Origin: Actinomycetota bacterium
GTDB lineage: Bacteria > Actinomycetota > Actinomycetes > S36-B12 > UBA10799
DNA: 64,000 bases
Assembly (NCBI GenBank): GCA_020637055.1
Contig: JACJWR010000002.1
Location: 310,001-374,000 of the forward strand
Reading direction: 5' to 3'
The notes under the pieces: generated by a model
The model's input: only the letters and a program-made list of their open reading frames with translations
The model's database searches: none
What the model was told of the DNA's origin: nothing
In this document: positions 26,812-35,421 of the stretch, piece by piece
Position numbering within the stretch: the stretch's first letter is position 1
Layout of the letters: each line of letters begins with the position of its first letter
Program-made: the position numbers and the translations under genes

Positions 26812-27492
26812 CTAGTGCAGGGCCCATTCCAGGCCCGCCTGCACATGCAGCCGGGTGGAAGGCAAGAGGTGGCACGCGACGTCGTCATCGTCGAGCAGCA
26901 GTTCCAGTTCGGTGCAGCCGAGGATCACTCCGCCGAGCTGCATCTCGTCGACGATCTCGGCCAGCCGCGACCGAGACTCGGCACGGAAGACGCCCCGCAC
27001 CAATTCTTCGAAGATGATGCGGTTCACCTCCTCACGTCCGGCCTGGTCCGGGACGACGGTTCGCAGTCCGTGGGTGGCGAGCCGGTCCCGGTAGAACGAC
27101 TGCTCCATCGTGTACGACGTACCGAGCAGCCCCACGCGGTCCAGGCCCAACCTGAGCGCCTCGTCGGCGATGACATCGATGAGGTGGATCACCGGAATCG
27201 CGATGGCATCGGCGATCCGGTCGGCAACTTTATGACCGGTGTTGGTGCCGATCAGCAGGCATTCGCCGCCGCCGGCCTCCACGCTGCGCGCAGCCCGCAC
27301 CATGTGATCGGCGACCGTCTCCCAGTCGTCGGCGCGCATTGCCGACTCGAGTTCCGCGAAGTCAACCGAGTGCATCACCACCCGCGCTGAATGCAGGCCG
27401 CCGAGCCGGTCCCGCACGCCCTCGTTGAGGAGTCGGTAGTAGTGCGCCGAACTCTCCCAACTCATCCCACCGAGCAAGCCGATTGTTCTCAT
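26812..27492 (-). CDS. Aspartate/glutamate racemase family protein (Thr/Cys type)
   Basis: PLP-independent racemase-fold protein of 226 residues: N-terminal IGLLGGMSWESSAHYYRLLN and the second-half LGGVILGCTELELLL are family signatures. In the two-cysteine racemases the first catalytic Cys precedes Asn-Thr; here that position is Thr (GTNTGHK), and the second Cys is kept (GCTE). That Thr/Cys arrangement is the one known from the E. coli L-aspartate/glutamate-specific racemase YgeA, so the enzyme may be active rather than degenerate. The gene starts 48 bp downstream of the end of the amidohydrolase gene and is transcribed the same way; cotranscription is possible. Confidence 0.8.
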   Translation of the reverse strand: MRTIGLLGGMSWESSAHYYRLLNEGVRDRLGGLHSARVVMHSVDFAELESAMRADDWETVADHMVRAARSVEAGGGECLLIGTNTGHKVADRIADAIAIPVIHLIDVIADEALRLGLDRVGLLGTSYTMEQSFYRDRLATHGLRTVVPDQAGREEVNRIIFEELVRGVFRAESRSRLAEIVDEMQLGGVILGCTELELLLDDDDVACHLLPSTRLHVQAGLEWALH

Positions 27493-27540
27493 TGCCTCAC
27501 TCTGCCCGTCCTGCGCCCGTGCGCGTCTCTGCGGGTGCGC

Positions 27541-29274
27541 TCAGCACCGGTGTGAGAGCGCGGAACCGGGGAGGTCCTTGTGCTCTTTGGGGTCGATCGC
27601 GCCGATGGCGTTGAGGAAGGCCGCGGTGTCGACCTTGGTGCCGGCCAGCCAGGTTCCCTGGACGGCCACCTCGTCGGTCAGTTTGGCTGAATCGACGACG
27701 AACGGATCGGCCGATAGTTCGACCAGGTCGGCGGACTTGCCGACCGCGATCGTTCCGAGATCGTGTTCGCGTCCCAGTTGCCGGGCAGCGTTGATCGTGT
27801 GGGCCTTGAAGGCGTCGTTGAGGCTGACCTGCTGCTCCGGTCCGTGCAGTGTTCCCCCCGGGGTGCGGCGGGTGACCATGCACTGGATGTTGAGCAAAGG
27901 GATGGGCGGGCTCACGAGGCCGTCGTTGTGGAACGTGACCAGGGCCCCTGATCGAAAGGCATCACCTGCCCGCATCCATTGGCTGCCAATTTCGGTGGGG
28001 AACATCTGCCCGTCGAGCAGGTCTCCCCAATAGATGAATTGGGCCGGCAACAGCGAGATCGTGACGCCGAGCGAGGCCGCGCGGTCGAACTGGTCTCCGC
28101 GACAGCCGCCCACGTGTTCCACGCGCCAACGGTGATCGGTGCCGAGGAGGCCGTGCGTGGCGAGCGCACGCTCGTAGGCGTCGAGCACGATGTCGAGGCC
28201 CACGTCGCCGTTGACATGGAATGCGAACTGCCAACCCAGCGGGGTGTATTTGGTGAGCACCTCATCGAGTTCGGCCCGGCTGTAGTTCATCATCGCTTCG
28301 CCGCCGGGTCCCAGCGGGATCTCGGCGTTGCGCACCACCGCCGAATCGAGGTAGGGGAACGAACTTGCGATCGTGCCCACCCAGGGTGATCCGTCCGCCC
28401 AGAGTTTGATGCCCTGCTTCCACAACAAGCTCGTCGGTACAGGGCTGTTGAACTGTGCGCCGCAGTCCGGGTCGATCGACATCTGGTAGAGCGCCACCCG
28501 CAGCGGGGTGTGCCCCACCGACGCACAGGCTTGGTAGCCCTTCGCAAGTCGGGAGGTGTAGGTGTGCTCGGAGGTCGTGGTGATGCCGTTCCCGGCCATC
28601 GTCTGGAACCAACGGGCGAGCGAGAGCAGCGGGTGCGGTATCGCCTGGCTGATCACCTTTCCGGCGGCAAGCAGCACTGCGGCGGTCTCGTAGGCGCGGC
28701 CGTTCGAGGTGCCGTCGGTGTTGCGGCCGAAGCGCGCCCCCGCCGGATCGGCCGGTGGTTTGCCGTCGGTCCAGCCATTCGCCGCCATCACCGCCGAGTT
28801 GAAGTAGACCTCGTGGCCGGAGTTGTCGAGCACCACCGTCGGCCGGGATCCGAACACCTCGTCGAGCAGGCTGTTGGTCAACTCCGGTGCCCCTTGCAGC
28901 AGGCGGTCGAGTCCGGCGAAGACCAAGGGCTGATCGGTCGGGGTTTCCCGCTGGAGGGTGCGCCAGCGTTCCTGCACGTCGGCAAAACTGGGGTAGCCGA
29001 CATAAGGGGCGATCCAGTGTGCGGGTTCTTGGGTCAGCATGCCGCTGAGGGCCGGATGATTGTGCGGGTCGATGAACCCGGGCATGAGCACCGTCGATCC
29101 GAGATCGGTCAACTCGGCGGATGGACGAGTCGAGCGCACGTCGGCCAACGAGCCCACGGCTGTGATCGTGCCATCGGTGGTGTCGATCGCCATCGCCTCA
29201 GCCCGCGGTTGGCCTTCCTCCATGGTGATGATCGACGAAGCCTTCAGGATCATTTCCGTCGCCACGATGCGCAC
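27541..29274 (-). CDS. YtcJ-like metal-dependent amidohydrolase
   Basis: Amidohydrolase of about 577 residues with the YtcJ-type layout. Metal-binding MPGFIDPHNHPALSG lies near residue 65, an internal HVNGD around the TIM-barrel strands, WRVEHVGGCRGDQFDRAA and the late Asp in VTFHNDGLVSPP; the C-terminal strand domain carries LGTIAVGKSADLVELSADP. Members cleave N-acyl or formamide-type substrates; specificity is unknown. The GTG at 29272-29274 is preferred because gcaggag lies 5 bp upstream; the ATG at 29251-29253 has no such site. The racemase gene follows 48 bp downstream. Confidence 0.82.
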   Translation of the reverse strand: MRIVATEMILKASSIITMEEGQPRAEAMAIDTTDGTITAVGSLADVRSTRPSAELTDLGSTVLMPGFIDPHNHPALSGMLTQEPAHWIAPYVGYPSFADVQERWRTLQRETPTDQPLVFAGLDRLLQGAPELTNSLLDEVFGSRPTVVLDNSGHEVYFNSAVMAANGWTDGKPPADPAGARFGRNTDGTSNGRAYETAAVLLAAGKVISQAIPHPLLSLARWFQTMAGNGITTTSEHTYTSRLAKGYQACASVGHTPLRVALYQMSIDPDCGAQFNSPVPTSLLWKQGIKLWADGSPWVGTIASSFPYLDSAVVRNAEIPLGPGGEAMMNYSRAELDEVLTKYTPLGWQFAFHVNGDVGLDIVLDAYERALATHGLLGTDHRWRVEHVGGCRGDQFDRAASLGVTISLLPAQFIYWGDLLDGQMFPTEIGSQWMRAGDAFRSGALVTFHNDGLVSPPIPLLNIQCMVTRRTPGGTLHGPEQQVSLNDAFKAHTINAARQLGREHDLGTIAVGKSADLVELSADPFVVDSAKLTDEVAVQGTWLAGTKVDTAAFLNAIGAIDPKEHKDLPGSALSHRC

Positions 29275-29376
29275 CTGCTCTCCTGCGGTGGGACGGCTGT
29301 CGCCGACCGACCATCTGAGTGTGTCACCGAATGGCGGGCGTTGCGTGGCCTCTGCGTTCCGGTAGCAACCACGCAC

Positions 29377-30957
29377 TCAGCGCGACAATTCGGCAAGCAC
29401 CCGCTCTCGCTCCCGACCGTCCATGGCTGCGAGTGTGCGACGGCCGGCCCACAGCGGCATGCCATCGGCGAGGTAGCGGTAGGCCGTCGACGCCACGGCT
29501 AAGGTTCGTGCAGTGTCCAACGGCCACTGGACGTGCGTGGCCAGAGCCTCGAGCGCCTCGACGTCACGTGCTCGCCAGCGCGCCACCAAGGTGCTGGTGA
29601 CCAGGCGATCCCGTTTGTCGCCGTTGCAGCTGGCGTCGGCGAGCACCAGGTTGGCGAGGTCGTCATTGGCGTCGTAGCTCCACGGGATCACGTGGTCCAC
29701 CTGTCCGACGCCGGTAAGTGGACTATCGCACCAGAAGCAGCGGTCCACGCCGGCGTCGCGGAATCCTTCGGCGACCGCCCGCAGGGAGATGCGGCCGGCG
29801 CCGAACAGGAATGCACGCAGCTGTTCCTCCTCGGTACGCAGGCGGTTGATGTGCAACACCTCGCGGGTCCAGACATCCTGCACGGCGATGCGGAGCAGCG
29901 GGGCGCTTCGTGCCAACGCCTGCGCCACACCCGGGTAGAGCACGATGGTCGGATTCTTCGTCCGTGGGCGACCCTCGGCACGAAAGGCTGAGTCGTCATA
30001 GAGGAACCGCGGATATTCGGTCGCCGAAGCTCCCGAGCCTGGTCGCTGCAACCGGGGGATGGGCTGCATGGCGAGGGTTCTGGCGACCTCGTCGCGGGCC
30101 TTGGCGTAGGCCGTGGTGTGGAAGGCGGCTACCCGAGCCAGCGGTGTTGAAGCGGTGGCACCGGATTCGATGCGGAGCTGCGCGAGCGCTTCGAGGATGC
30201 GGCTGCGCGGTGTGGTGGCCTGTCGCAAGACCTCCCCGATCGGGGAGTAGGGCCTCGAGTGCGGCCAATAGAGCGCCACGACTCGATCGGCCACATCGGC
30301 CAGGGGAAGCACGAGTGCAGCCTGGCCATCGCCACGCTCCTGGGACAACTCGACCAGGGCGAGCAGCAGCGCCGGCTTGTAGGTGGCCACCCGGCGCCCA
30401 TCGTCAAGCAGTGCCAGCACGCGCTGGATGAGTTCACCCGACTCCAGCCGAGATCCGAAGGCCTGCTCGACCGGGGATTCGGGTGCGGCAGGTTGGGTGT
30501 CTTGCGGCGTGGTGGCGGCCGCCGTTCGCTCTCGCATCTGTGCCAGGTAGTTCCCACGTCCGGGGATCAAGTGGCGCACACCGCCGGTGGGGTCGGAGAC
30601 ATCGCCGCTGAAGCGGGGGATGAGGTGCACGTGCAGGTGGGCAACGGTCTGGCCCGCGGCACCTCCGGCGTTGAACCCGACATTGAACCCGTCTGGCCGC
30701 GGCAGGCCCGGGTAGACCAACGCCCGGCGTCTGTCGTCGAGCATCAACTCGCGCACCTCGGCGACCAGATCCATGATCGCTCGCTGTTCCGCGGCGGTGG
30801 CATCGAACCATTGCGCAGTCACGCGGAACGGCACCACCAGGGTGTGCCCGGGGGAGACCGGGAAGCGGTCGTGCACCGCAAAGGCCAGGTCGTTTGCCAC
30901 GATCCGATCTGCTGGCGGGATCTGCAGGAAAGGCGACGTGGTCGCGGGGTCGTTCAT
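29377..30957 (-). CDS. HIT domain fused to HNH endonuclease
   Basis: A 526-residue two-enzyme fusion. The N-terminal 140 residues are a complete HIT hydrolase (Fhit-like): VHDRFPVSPGHTLVVPFR, then the catalytic histidine triad in QTVAHLHVHLIPRF. A linker with Pro/Ala is followed by a conserved central block (YKPALLLALVELSQERGDG... LYWPHSRPYSPIGEVLRQ) found in nuclease-type proteins, and then an HNH domain near residue 405: CFWCDSPLTGVGQVDHVIPWSYDANDDLANLVLADASCNGDK, with two CxxC-like pairs and the VDHVIPWS core. HIT domains act on nucleotide conjugates, HNH on DNA, so the fusion fits nucleotide-linked defence or repair, which is inference. It is divergent from the MetP-like gene. Confidence 0.85.
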   Translation of the reverse strand: MNDPATTSPFLQIPPADRIVANDLAFAVHDRFPVSPGHTLVVPFRVTAQWFDATAAEQRAIMDLVAEVRELMLDDRRRALVYPGLPRPDGFNVGFNAGGAAGQTVAHLHVHLIPRFSGDVSDPTGGVRHLIPGRGNYLAQMRERTAAATTPQDTQPAAPESPVEQAFGSRLESGELIQRVLALLDDGRRVATYKPALLLALVELSQERGDGQAALVLPLADVADRVVALYWPHSRPYSPIGEVLRQATTPRSRILEALAQLRIESGATASTPLARVAAFHTTAYAKARDEVARTLAMQPIPRLQRPGSGASATEYPRFLYDDSAFRAEGRPRTKNPTIVLYPGVAQALARSAPLLRIAVQDVWTREVLHINRLRTEEEQLRAFLFGAGRISLRAVAEGFRDAGVDRCFWCDSPLTGVGQVDHVIPWSYDANDDLANLVLADASCNGDKRDRLVTSTLVARWRARDVEALEALATHVQWPLDTARTLAVASTAYRYLADGMPLWAGRRTLAAMDGRERERVLAELSR

Positions 30958-31149
30958 CGGCCCAGTGCCGGACCGACGGCCGGCAACGAGTCGACCCCCT
31001 GCTCGACCGCAGCCATGCCGACACTCTAGCTTCGCGCGAGGTTCCAGGGGATTCCTGCAAATGCGCCGAGCCACACTACGCGACGAATGCGCAGGGCGAA
31101 CGCGGATTCGACGCCCTTTCGCCAGACACTGGGGCACTTTTCGAATCGC

Positions 31150-31168
31150 GCGATATCGGGGATATCGC
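31150..31168. promoter_or_regulatory. Palindrome upstream of the MetPS operon, possible operator
   Basis: Arms gcgatatc and gatatcgc are exact reverse complements with a 3-bp centre. The element lies 64 bp before the ATG of the symporter gene and within the divergent interval shared with the HIT-HNH gene. Symmetry and AT-rich arms in a GC-rich region suggest a regulator-binding site; no partner regulator is present nearby. Confidence 0.5.
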
Positions 31169-31232
31169 TGCGGTTGGGGCAAACGCGGGCCGGGGTGCGG
31201 CATGCTGCGGTCATGGATCGGCAGGGAAAGCC

Positions 31233-32774
31233 ATGAGCAGCGCCGGCAGTGCGGCCGTGCCGGAACACGACGAGGCCCATCGGGGGAGCTTCTCCTCGCG
31301 GCGGGTGTTCATCCTCGCCGCGGTGGGTTCGGCGGTGGGCCTGGGCAACATCTGGCGATTCCCCTACGTCGCCTACGAGAACGGCGGCGGGACGTTCATC
31401 CTGCCCTACCTGGTGGCGCTGCTCACCGCGGGACTGCCATTCCTGCTGCTCGACTACGCGCTCGGCCACAAATACCGAGGTTCCGCGCCGCTGACCTTCG
31501 CCCGCATGTTCCGCCGGTCCGAAGGGGTCGGCTGGTGGCAGGTGGGCATCTGCGCGGTCATCGCGATCTACTACGCGGCGGTGGTCGCCTGGGCGCTCAG
31601 CTACACCTTCTTCTCGGTCAACCAGTCCTGGGGCGACGACCCGGAGGGATTCCTCTTCGGCGAATATCTGCGGGCTGGTGACCTCGGCGTGAGCGCGAGC
31701 CTGGTGCCAGGCGTGGTGATCCCGTTGGCCGTGGTGTGGCTCGTGGTGCTCGTGATCATGGCGCTCGGGGTGCAGAAGGGCATCGGCGCCACCGCGGTGG
31801 TGTTCATTCCACTGTTGCTGGTGGTGTTTGGATTCCTCGTGGTGCGCGCATTGTTCCTGCCCGGGGCGATGACCGGTCTGGATGCACTCTTCAGCCCGAA
31901 CTGGTCTGCATTGACTCAGACGTCGGTGTGGGCCGCGGCCTTCGGACAGATCTTCTTCTCGCTGTCGGTCGGCTTCGGAATCATGATCACCTACTCGTCG
32001 TACGTGGCCAAGAAGACCGACATGACCGGCTCGGCGCTGGTGGTCGGGTTCTCCAACTCCAGTTTCGAACTGCTCGCCGGCGTGGGAGTGTTCGCGGTCT
32101 TGGGTTTCCTCGCGCAGGCTTCCGCCGTCCGGGTCGACGAGGTGGTCACCGAGGGTTTGGGGTTGGCCTTCGTGGCGTTCCCGGCCATCATCAACGAAGC
32201 ACCCGCGGGTGCGTTGATCGGACTGTTGTTCTTCGGTTCGCTGCTGCTGGCCGGGCTCACCTCGCTGGTGTCGGTGATGGAGGTTGTCATCTCCGCGTTC
32301 CGGGACAAGTTCGAACTCACCCGCGTGCGAGCCACGCTGTTCGTCGGCGTGCCGGCCGCAGTGGTGAGCCTGCTCTTCTTCAGCACCACAAGTGGGGTGT
32401 ACGTGCTCGACATCGTCGACTACTTCATCAACCGTTTCGGGATCTTGTTGGCCGCGGTGGTGAGCATGCTGGTGGTGGCGTGGGTGGCTCGTGCCCTGCC
32501 TGGTCTGACCCGGCACATGAACCTCACCGGCTCCATCCGACTCGGCCGCTGGTGGAGCGTGTTGGTGGCGGTGGTGATCCCGGTCATGCTCGGCTTCGTG
32601 CTGGTGCGGGAGTTCCTGGCGGTGGTGCAGGCGCCCTACGGCGACTATCCAAGTTGGATGCTGTGGCTGTTCGGATGGGGTGTGGTGATCGGAGTTGTGG
32701 TGTTCGCCGCGCTCGCCTCGCGGATCAAGTGGAGGCCCGCCACTTCCTTGACAGTCGGGGAGGAGGAGCGATGA
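31233..32774 (+). CDS. metP: Sodium-dependent methionine/alanine importer, large subunit (SNF family)
   Basis: Sodium:neurotransmitter symporter-family protein of 513 residues with about 11-12 helices. Helix 1 carries FILAAVGSAVGLGNIWRFPYVAYENGGGTFILPYL, an almost textbook SNF signature with the broken helix that holds sodium and substrate; helix 6 region reads GQIFFSLSVGFGIMITYSSY and helix 8 SLVSVMEV. The frame is open into upstream sequence, but the ATG at 31233 with ggaaag upstream gives the right N-terminus. A 42-residue MetS-like gene overlaps the stop by 4 bp, the arrangement of Corynebacterium MetPS, which imports methionine and alanine. Substrate is therefore inferred from the partner. 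Confidence 0.88.
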   Translation: MSSAGSAAVPEHDEAHRGSFSSRRVFILAAVGSAVGLGNIWRFPYVAYENGGGTFILPYLVALLTAGLPFLLLDYALGHKYRGSAPLTFARMFRRSEGVGWWQVGICAVIAIYYAAVVAWALSYTFFSVNQSWGDDPEGFLFGEYLRAGDLGVSASLVPGVVIPLAVVWLVVLVIMALGVQKGIGATAVVFIPLLLVVFGFLVVRALFLPGAMTGLDALFSPNWSALTQTSVWAAAFGQIFFSLSVGFGIMITYSSYVAKKTDMTGSALVVGFSNSSFELLAGVGVFAVLGFLAQASAVRVDEVVTEGLGLAFVAFPAIINEAPAGALIGLLFFGSLLLAGLTSLVSVMEVVISAFRDKFELTRVRATLFVGVPAAVVSLLFFSTTSGVYVLDIVDYFINRFGILLAAVVSMLVVAWVARALPGLTRHMNLTGSIRLGRWWSVLVAVVIPVMLGFVLVREFLAVVQAPYGDYPSWMLWLFGWGVVIGVVVFAALASRIKWRPATSLTVGEEER

Positions 32775-32899
32775 GCGGTGCTGCGATCGTCATGATGGTC
32801 TTCGCGATGCTGGTGCTCTGGGGAGGGCTGGGGTTGGCCATCTACAACCTCGTGTACCGCAGCGCGGCCCCGGAGGAGGAGTACCCGCGGGAGTTGTAG
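32771..32899 (+). CDS. metS: Methionine/alanine importer small subunit (MetS-like)
   Basis: A 42-residue single-pass membrane protein. Residues 4-27 form one hydrophobic helix (IVMMVFAMLVLWGGLGLAI), with a short acidic C-terminal tail, the pattern of MetS small subunits. Its ATG overlaps the stop of the symporter gene (ATGA), and aggaggag lies just upstream inside that gene, so it is produced as a coupled second subunit. In Corynebacterium glutamicum the small subunit is required for MetP transport. Confidence 0.85.
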   Translation: MSGAAIVMMVFAMLVLWGGLGLAIYNLVYRSAAPEEEYPREL

Positions 32900-32964
32900 C
32901 GTGGACCCTTCGCCCGGTGATGCCGCGTCTGGCCGGGGGGAGTTGCCGGGGATCGCTGGCCCGG

Positions 32965-33963
32965 TCAGCGTCCGATGGGCGGCGGTGACTTCGGGGTTCC
33001 GACTTCTTCGAACCAGGCGAGCGCGTCGGCGATGGTGTCCTCCAGCGGACGCGGCGCGTAGCCCAGTTCCTCGGCGGCGCGAGTGTGACTGACAGGGCCG
33101 CCGTGCTTGAGCGGATACAGCATCGTCTTGCTGATGGCCGGAGGGCGCCTGGTGAGTCGGGCCTGCAGCGAGACCAGTGGCAACAGCCACTCCACCTGGC
33201 GCATGGTGATGCGTCGGCTGGGCAGTTTCGCACCGGTGAGGTCACGGATGATGGACTGCAGTTGCTCGATCGTGGCGTAGTGCCCGCCGAGCAGGTAGCT
33301 GGCGCCGGCCGGGGCTCTGTCAGCAGCCGCCCCTGCTCCAGCCGCCACATCGCGTACGTCCACCCAATCCAGCCCAGCATCGACCATCACCCAAGGTTCA
33401 CCGTCGCGAAGTCGAATCAGTGCCTGGTTGGAGGCGTGGAACGCATGGTCGTTGGGCCCGAGGATGCCGGTCGGGTAGCAGACGATGGCGTCCAGGCCCT
33501 GGGCCACGGCTTCTTGGACGATCCGTTGGCCCATCGCCTTGGATCGGCCGTAGGGGATGGTGAAGTCCGTGGCCACCAGTGGCGTGGCTTCGGTCACCGG
33601 TCCATCGGCTTCCAGATCAAGCGCCTCGATCGAACTGAAGTGAACCAACTTGCTCACGCCGTGCGCGAGGCATTGGCTGACCACTTGGCGCACACCTTCG
33701 ACGTTGACGGCTTCGAGTTGCGGCCACTGATCCATGGCCAGTGAGATGAGGGCGGCGGTGTGGAATACCCGATCCACGCCTACGAAGGCCTCGGCGAGGC
33801 CCACCGGGTCGGTGACGTCGGCTTGTACGACGTCGACGGGCAGAGCCCGCAGCGGATCTGTGGGGCGCCGGTCAAGTGCTCGGACGGTCTCGCCACGCTC
33901 GAGCAATGTCTGCACCAAGGTCAGGCCCAGGTGTCCGGCGGCACCGGTGACCAGTGTGGTCAT
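32965..33963 (-). CDS. NAD-dependent epimerase/dehydratase family protein (extended SDR)
   Basis: Extended SDR oxidoreductase of 332 residues. The nucleotide motif VTGAAGHLGLTLVQTLLERG is at the N-terminus, DVVQADVTDP follows, then VFHTAALIS, the catalytic Tyr in IPYGRSKAMGQ (YxxxK) and CYPTGILGPND. This order resembles dihydroflavonol-4-reductase and 3-beta-hydroxysteroid dehydrogenase-type proteins acting on hydroxyl groups of lipids or sugars; the substrate is not deducible. It starts at an ATG and converges on the MetS-like gene, whose stop is 65 bp away. Confidence 0.85.
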   Translation of the reverse strand: MTTLVTGAAGHLGLTLVQTLLERGETVRALDRRPTDPLRALPVDVVQADVTDPVGLAEAFVGVDRVFHTAALISLAMDQWPQLEAVNVEGVRQVVSQCLAHGVSKLVHFSSIEALDLEADGPVTEATPLVATDFTIPYGRSKAMGQRIVQEAVAQGLDAIVCYPTGILGPNDHAFHASNQALIRLRDGEPWVMVDAGLDWVDVRDVAAGAGAAADRAPAGASYLLGGHYATIEQLQSIIRDLTGAKLPSRRITMRQVEWLLPLVSLQARLTRRPPAISKTMLYPLKHGGPVSHTRAAEELGYAPRPLEDTIADALAWFEEVGTPKSPPPIGR

Positions 33964-34420
33964 CTATGCCACACAAGGAGCACCGTCATGCCGCGGATCC
34001 TACCGAGGCCGGGGGCAGCACGGCAGCGCGGCAGCGCGGCGCTCGTGCGCATTGCGAGGGTGGCGGGTGCGTTTCCTGCTGCACAACACTGAGCGACACG
34101 CGGCCCGGCCGTACGAGGAAGCGGCCCGACGCGGAGAAGTGGCTCCATTGGGTGTCGGCAGTCGGGGCTCACTGCGGGGATGCGCGAAGTTGTGCACTTT
34201 ATCGCCCCGAAATCGGGCTCAAAGGTGCACGAAGTCACGCATGTTGGCCGCGCTCGCTGGATCCGCCGCTGGAATGGGTACACATCTGTGCAGTTTCGGC
34301 GCGCATCCGTCCGACTCGGACCGTTCCGCGCGTTCTTCGGTGCAGCGGCGCGGAGGAGGCGCGCACTCGAAGGGGTCCGTAATCCAAGACGATGCATCCG
34401 GCCGCAGCCCCAAGCCGCTC
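33964..34420. other. Intergenic stretch without a recognisable gene
   Basis: About 457 bp between two gene ends or starts. The open frames here are low-complexity, Arg/Pro/Ala-rich and match nothing I recognise. It contains the hairpin at 34192-34230 and short gcagcgcg-type repeats near 34021-34040. Confidence 0.4.
34192..34230. repeat. Imperfect palindrome/hairpin element
   Basis: gtgcacttt at the left and aaaggtgcac at the right pair around an inner gccc/gggc stem with a cgaaat loop. The outer arms are near-perfect over the 6-bp gtgcac. No T-run follows. It may be a dispersed palindromic repeat or a structured RNA element; copies elsewhere in the window were not found. Confidence 0.4.
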
Positions 34421-35041
34421 CTATGGGGTGGCTGCCGGCCTTGCAGGGACGTTGTCCGCCGCCACAATCGCCTCCATCTCGCGAAGCTCGCGAGCAAACT
34501 GCGGGGCGATCTGGGGGACTTGGGGCATCAGCAATTTCTCGATTTGCTGGTAGTACCAAAGAGTCCCGTCACGGCCACCCTTGAACCTTTCCAGCGACGC
34601 CACACCCTCAGTCCGGAAGTCTTCGACGATGTCGCGCAGGTTGGACAGCTTGTCGCTGGCCTCCACCAGGCGCGCGCCGTTCGGGTCGGGTGCGGTCAGG
34701 GTTGCCAGGTAGGCCTCCTTGCGTACACGCCAATCTGCCTTCGCCACCCCAACGGGCGCCACGGAGTCGCTGCAGTCGAGGACAATCGACTGGACCCTGG
34801 TGCCGAATCGTGCGCCGATTTCGTCCGACATCGCCTCGCCGCCCTGATCCTCAACGGCATCGTGGAGCACCGCGGCGATGATCTGTTCCTCGTCCCCGCC
34901 GTAGTGCGCCACCAATCCGGCCACTGCGAGCAGGTGGCTGAGGTAGGGCTCATCCTTCCCCCTGCGGCGCTGCCCGGCGTGCACGTCCGCGGCGAATGCC
35001 AGCGCCTCACCCACCTTGGGGCCGTAGAACGGCTCAGTCAA
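34421..35041 (-). CDS. HD domain protein (small ppGpp/nucleotide hydrolase-like)
   Basis: The roughly 206-residue protein has the HD hydrolase pattern seen in MESH1 and the hydrolase half of SpoT: AADVHAGQRRRGKDEPYLSHLLAVAGLVAHYGGDEEQIIAAVLHDAVEDQG, with the metal-binding His, the HD pair and the ED motif, and later LVEASDKLSNLRDIV, whose Asp-Lys-x-x-Asn is typical. A role in alarmone or nucleotide hydrolysis is likely but not proven. Start choice: the TTG at 35039-35041 has aggaggggag about 9 bp upstream; a GTG at 35084-35086 would add 15 residues with no conserved content. Confidence 0.75.
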   Translation of the reverse strand: MTEPFYGPKVGEALAFAADVHAGQRRRGKDEPYLSHLLAVAGLVAHYGGDEEQIIAAVLHDAVEDQGGEAMSDEIGARFGTRVQSIVLDCSDSVAPVGVAKADWRVRKEAYLATLTAPDPNGARLVEASDKLSNLRDIVEDFRTEGVASLERFKGGRDGTLWYYQQIEKLLMPQVPQIAPQFARELREMEAIVAADNVPARPAATP

Positions 35042-35421
35042 CTTGACGCTCCCCTCCTGTTGGACCGCATCACCAGGACCGGTCACTGCACATAATGCCT
35101 CAAGCAGGGGAGTAGGGCGCCCACGAGTTCGAAACCGCCCGCAAGCGAGCGGGTCCCATCGAGGGCTGTTGGGGCACCTGCGTGCCCCGGACCGAAGCCA
35201 GCGTCCCGGCCACGTTCAGCAGTCGCGTGGTGTCCGCACGGCCCGCCGGGCAGGTGGTCGGCTCGGGACATCGGGTCGCGTTGGTTGTGCTTGACTCCCG
35301 GCATGGCCCCACTCCCACCGCGCGTGTCCGCGGGCAGTGGAGGGTCGGGTCCGGCCACCGCACCCGCCGCGAACACCCCGCGGGCGGCAGGCGGCGACCA
35401 GCGCGAGGATGCGAGACCCGC
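35042..35421. other. Divergent intergenic region between the HD protein and MFS genes
   Basis: About 380 bp with no recognisable gene. An open frame in line with the MFS protein runs from 35182, but its product before residue 80 is Arg/Pro-rich with no membrane segment, so I treat it as non-coding or as uncertain N-terminal extension. Confidence 0.35.

Noticed and set aside
26812..27492. Racemase-fold protein thought to have lost its first catalytic cysteine
   Set aside because: Aligning the Asn-Thr motif puts Thr at the first catalytic position, as in the Thr/Cys-type E. coli racemase, so this is a recognised subtype rather than a defect.
35182..35421. N-terminal 80 codons in frame with the MFS gene
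   Set aside because: Low-complexity, no membrane segment and no good start; the first helix begins after 35422.
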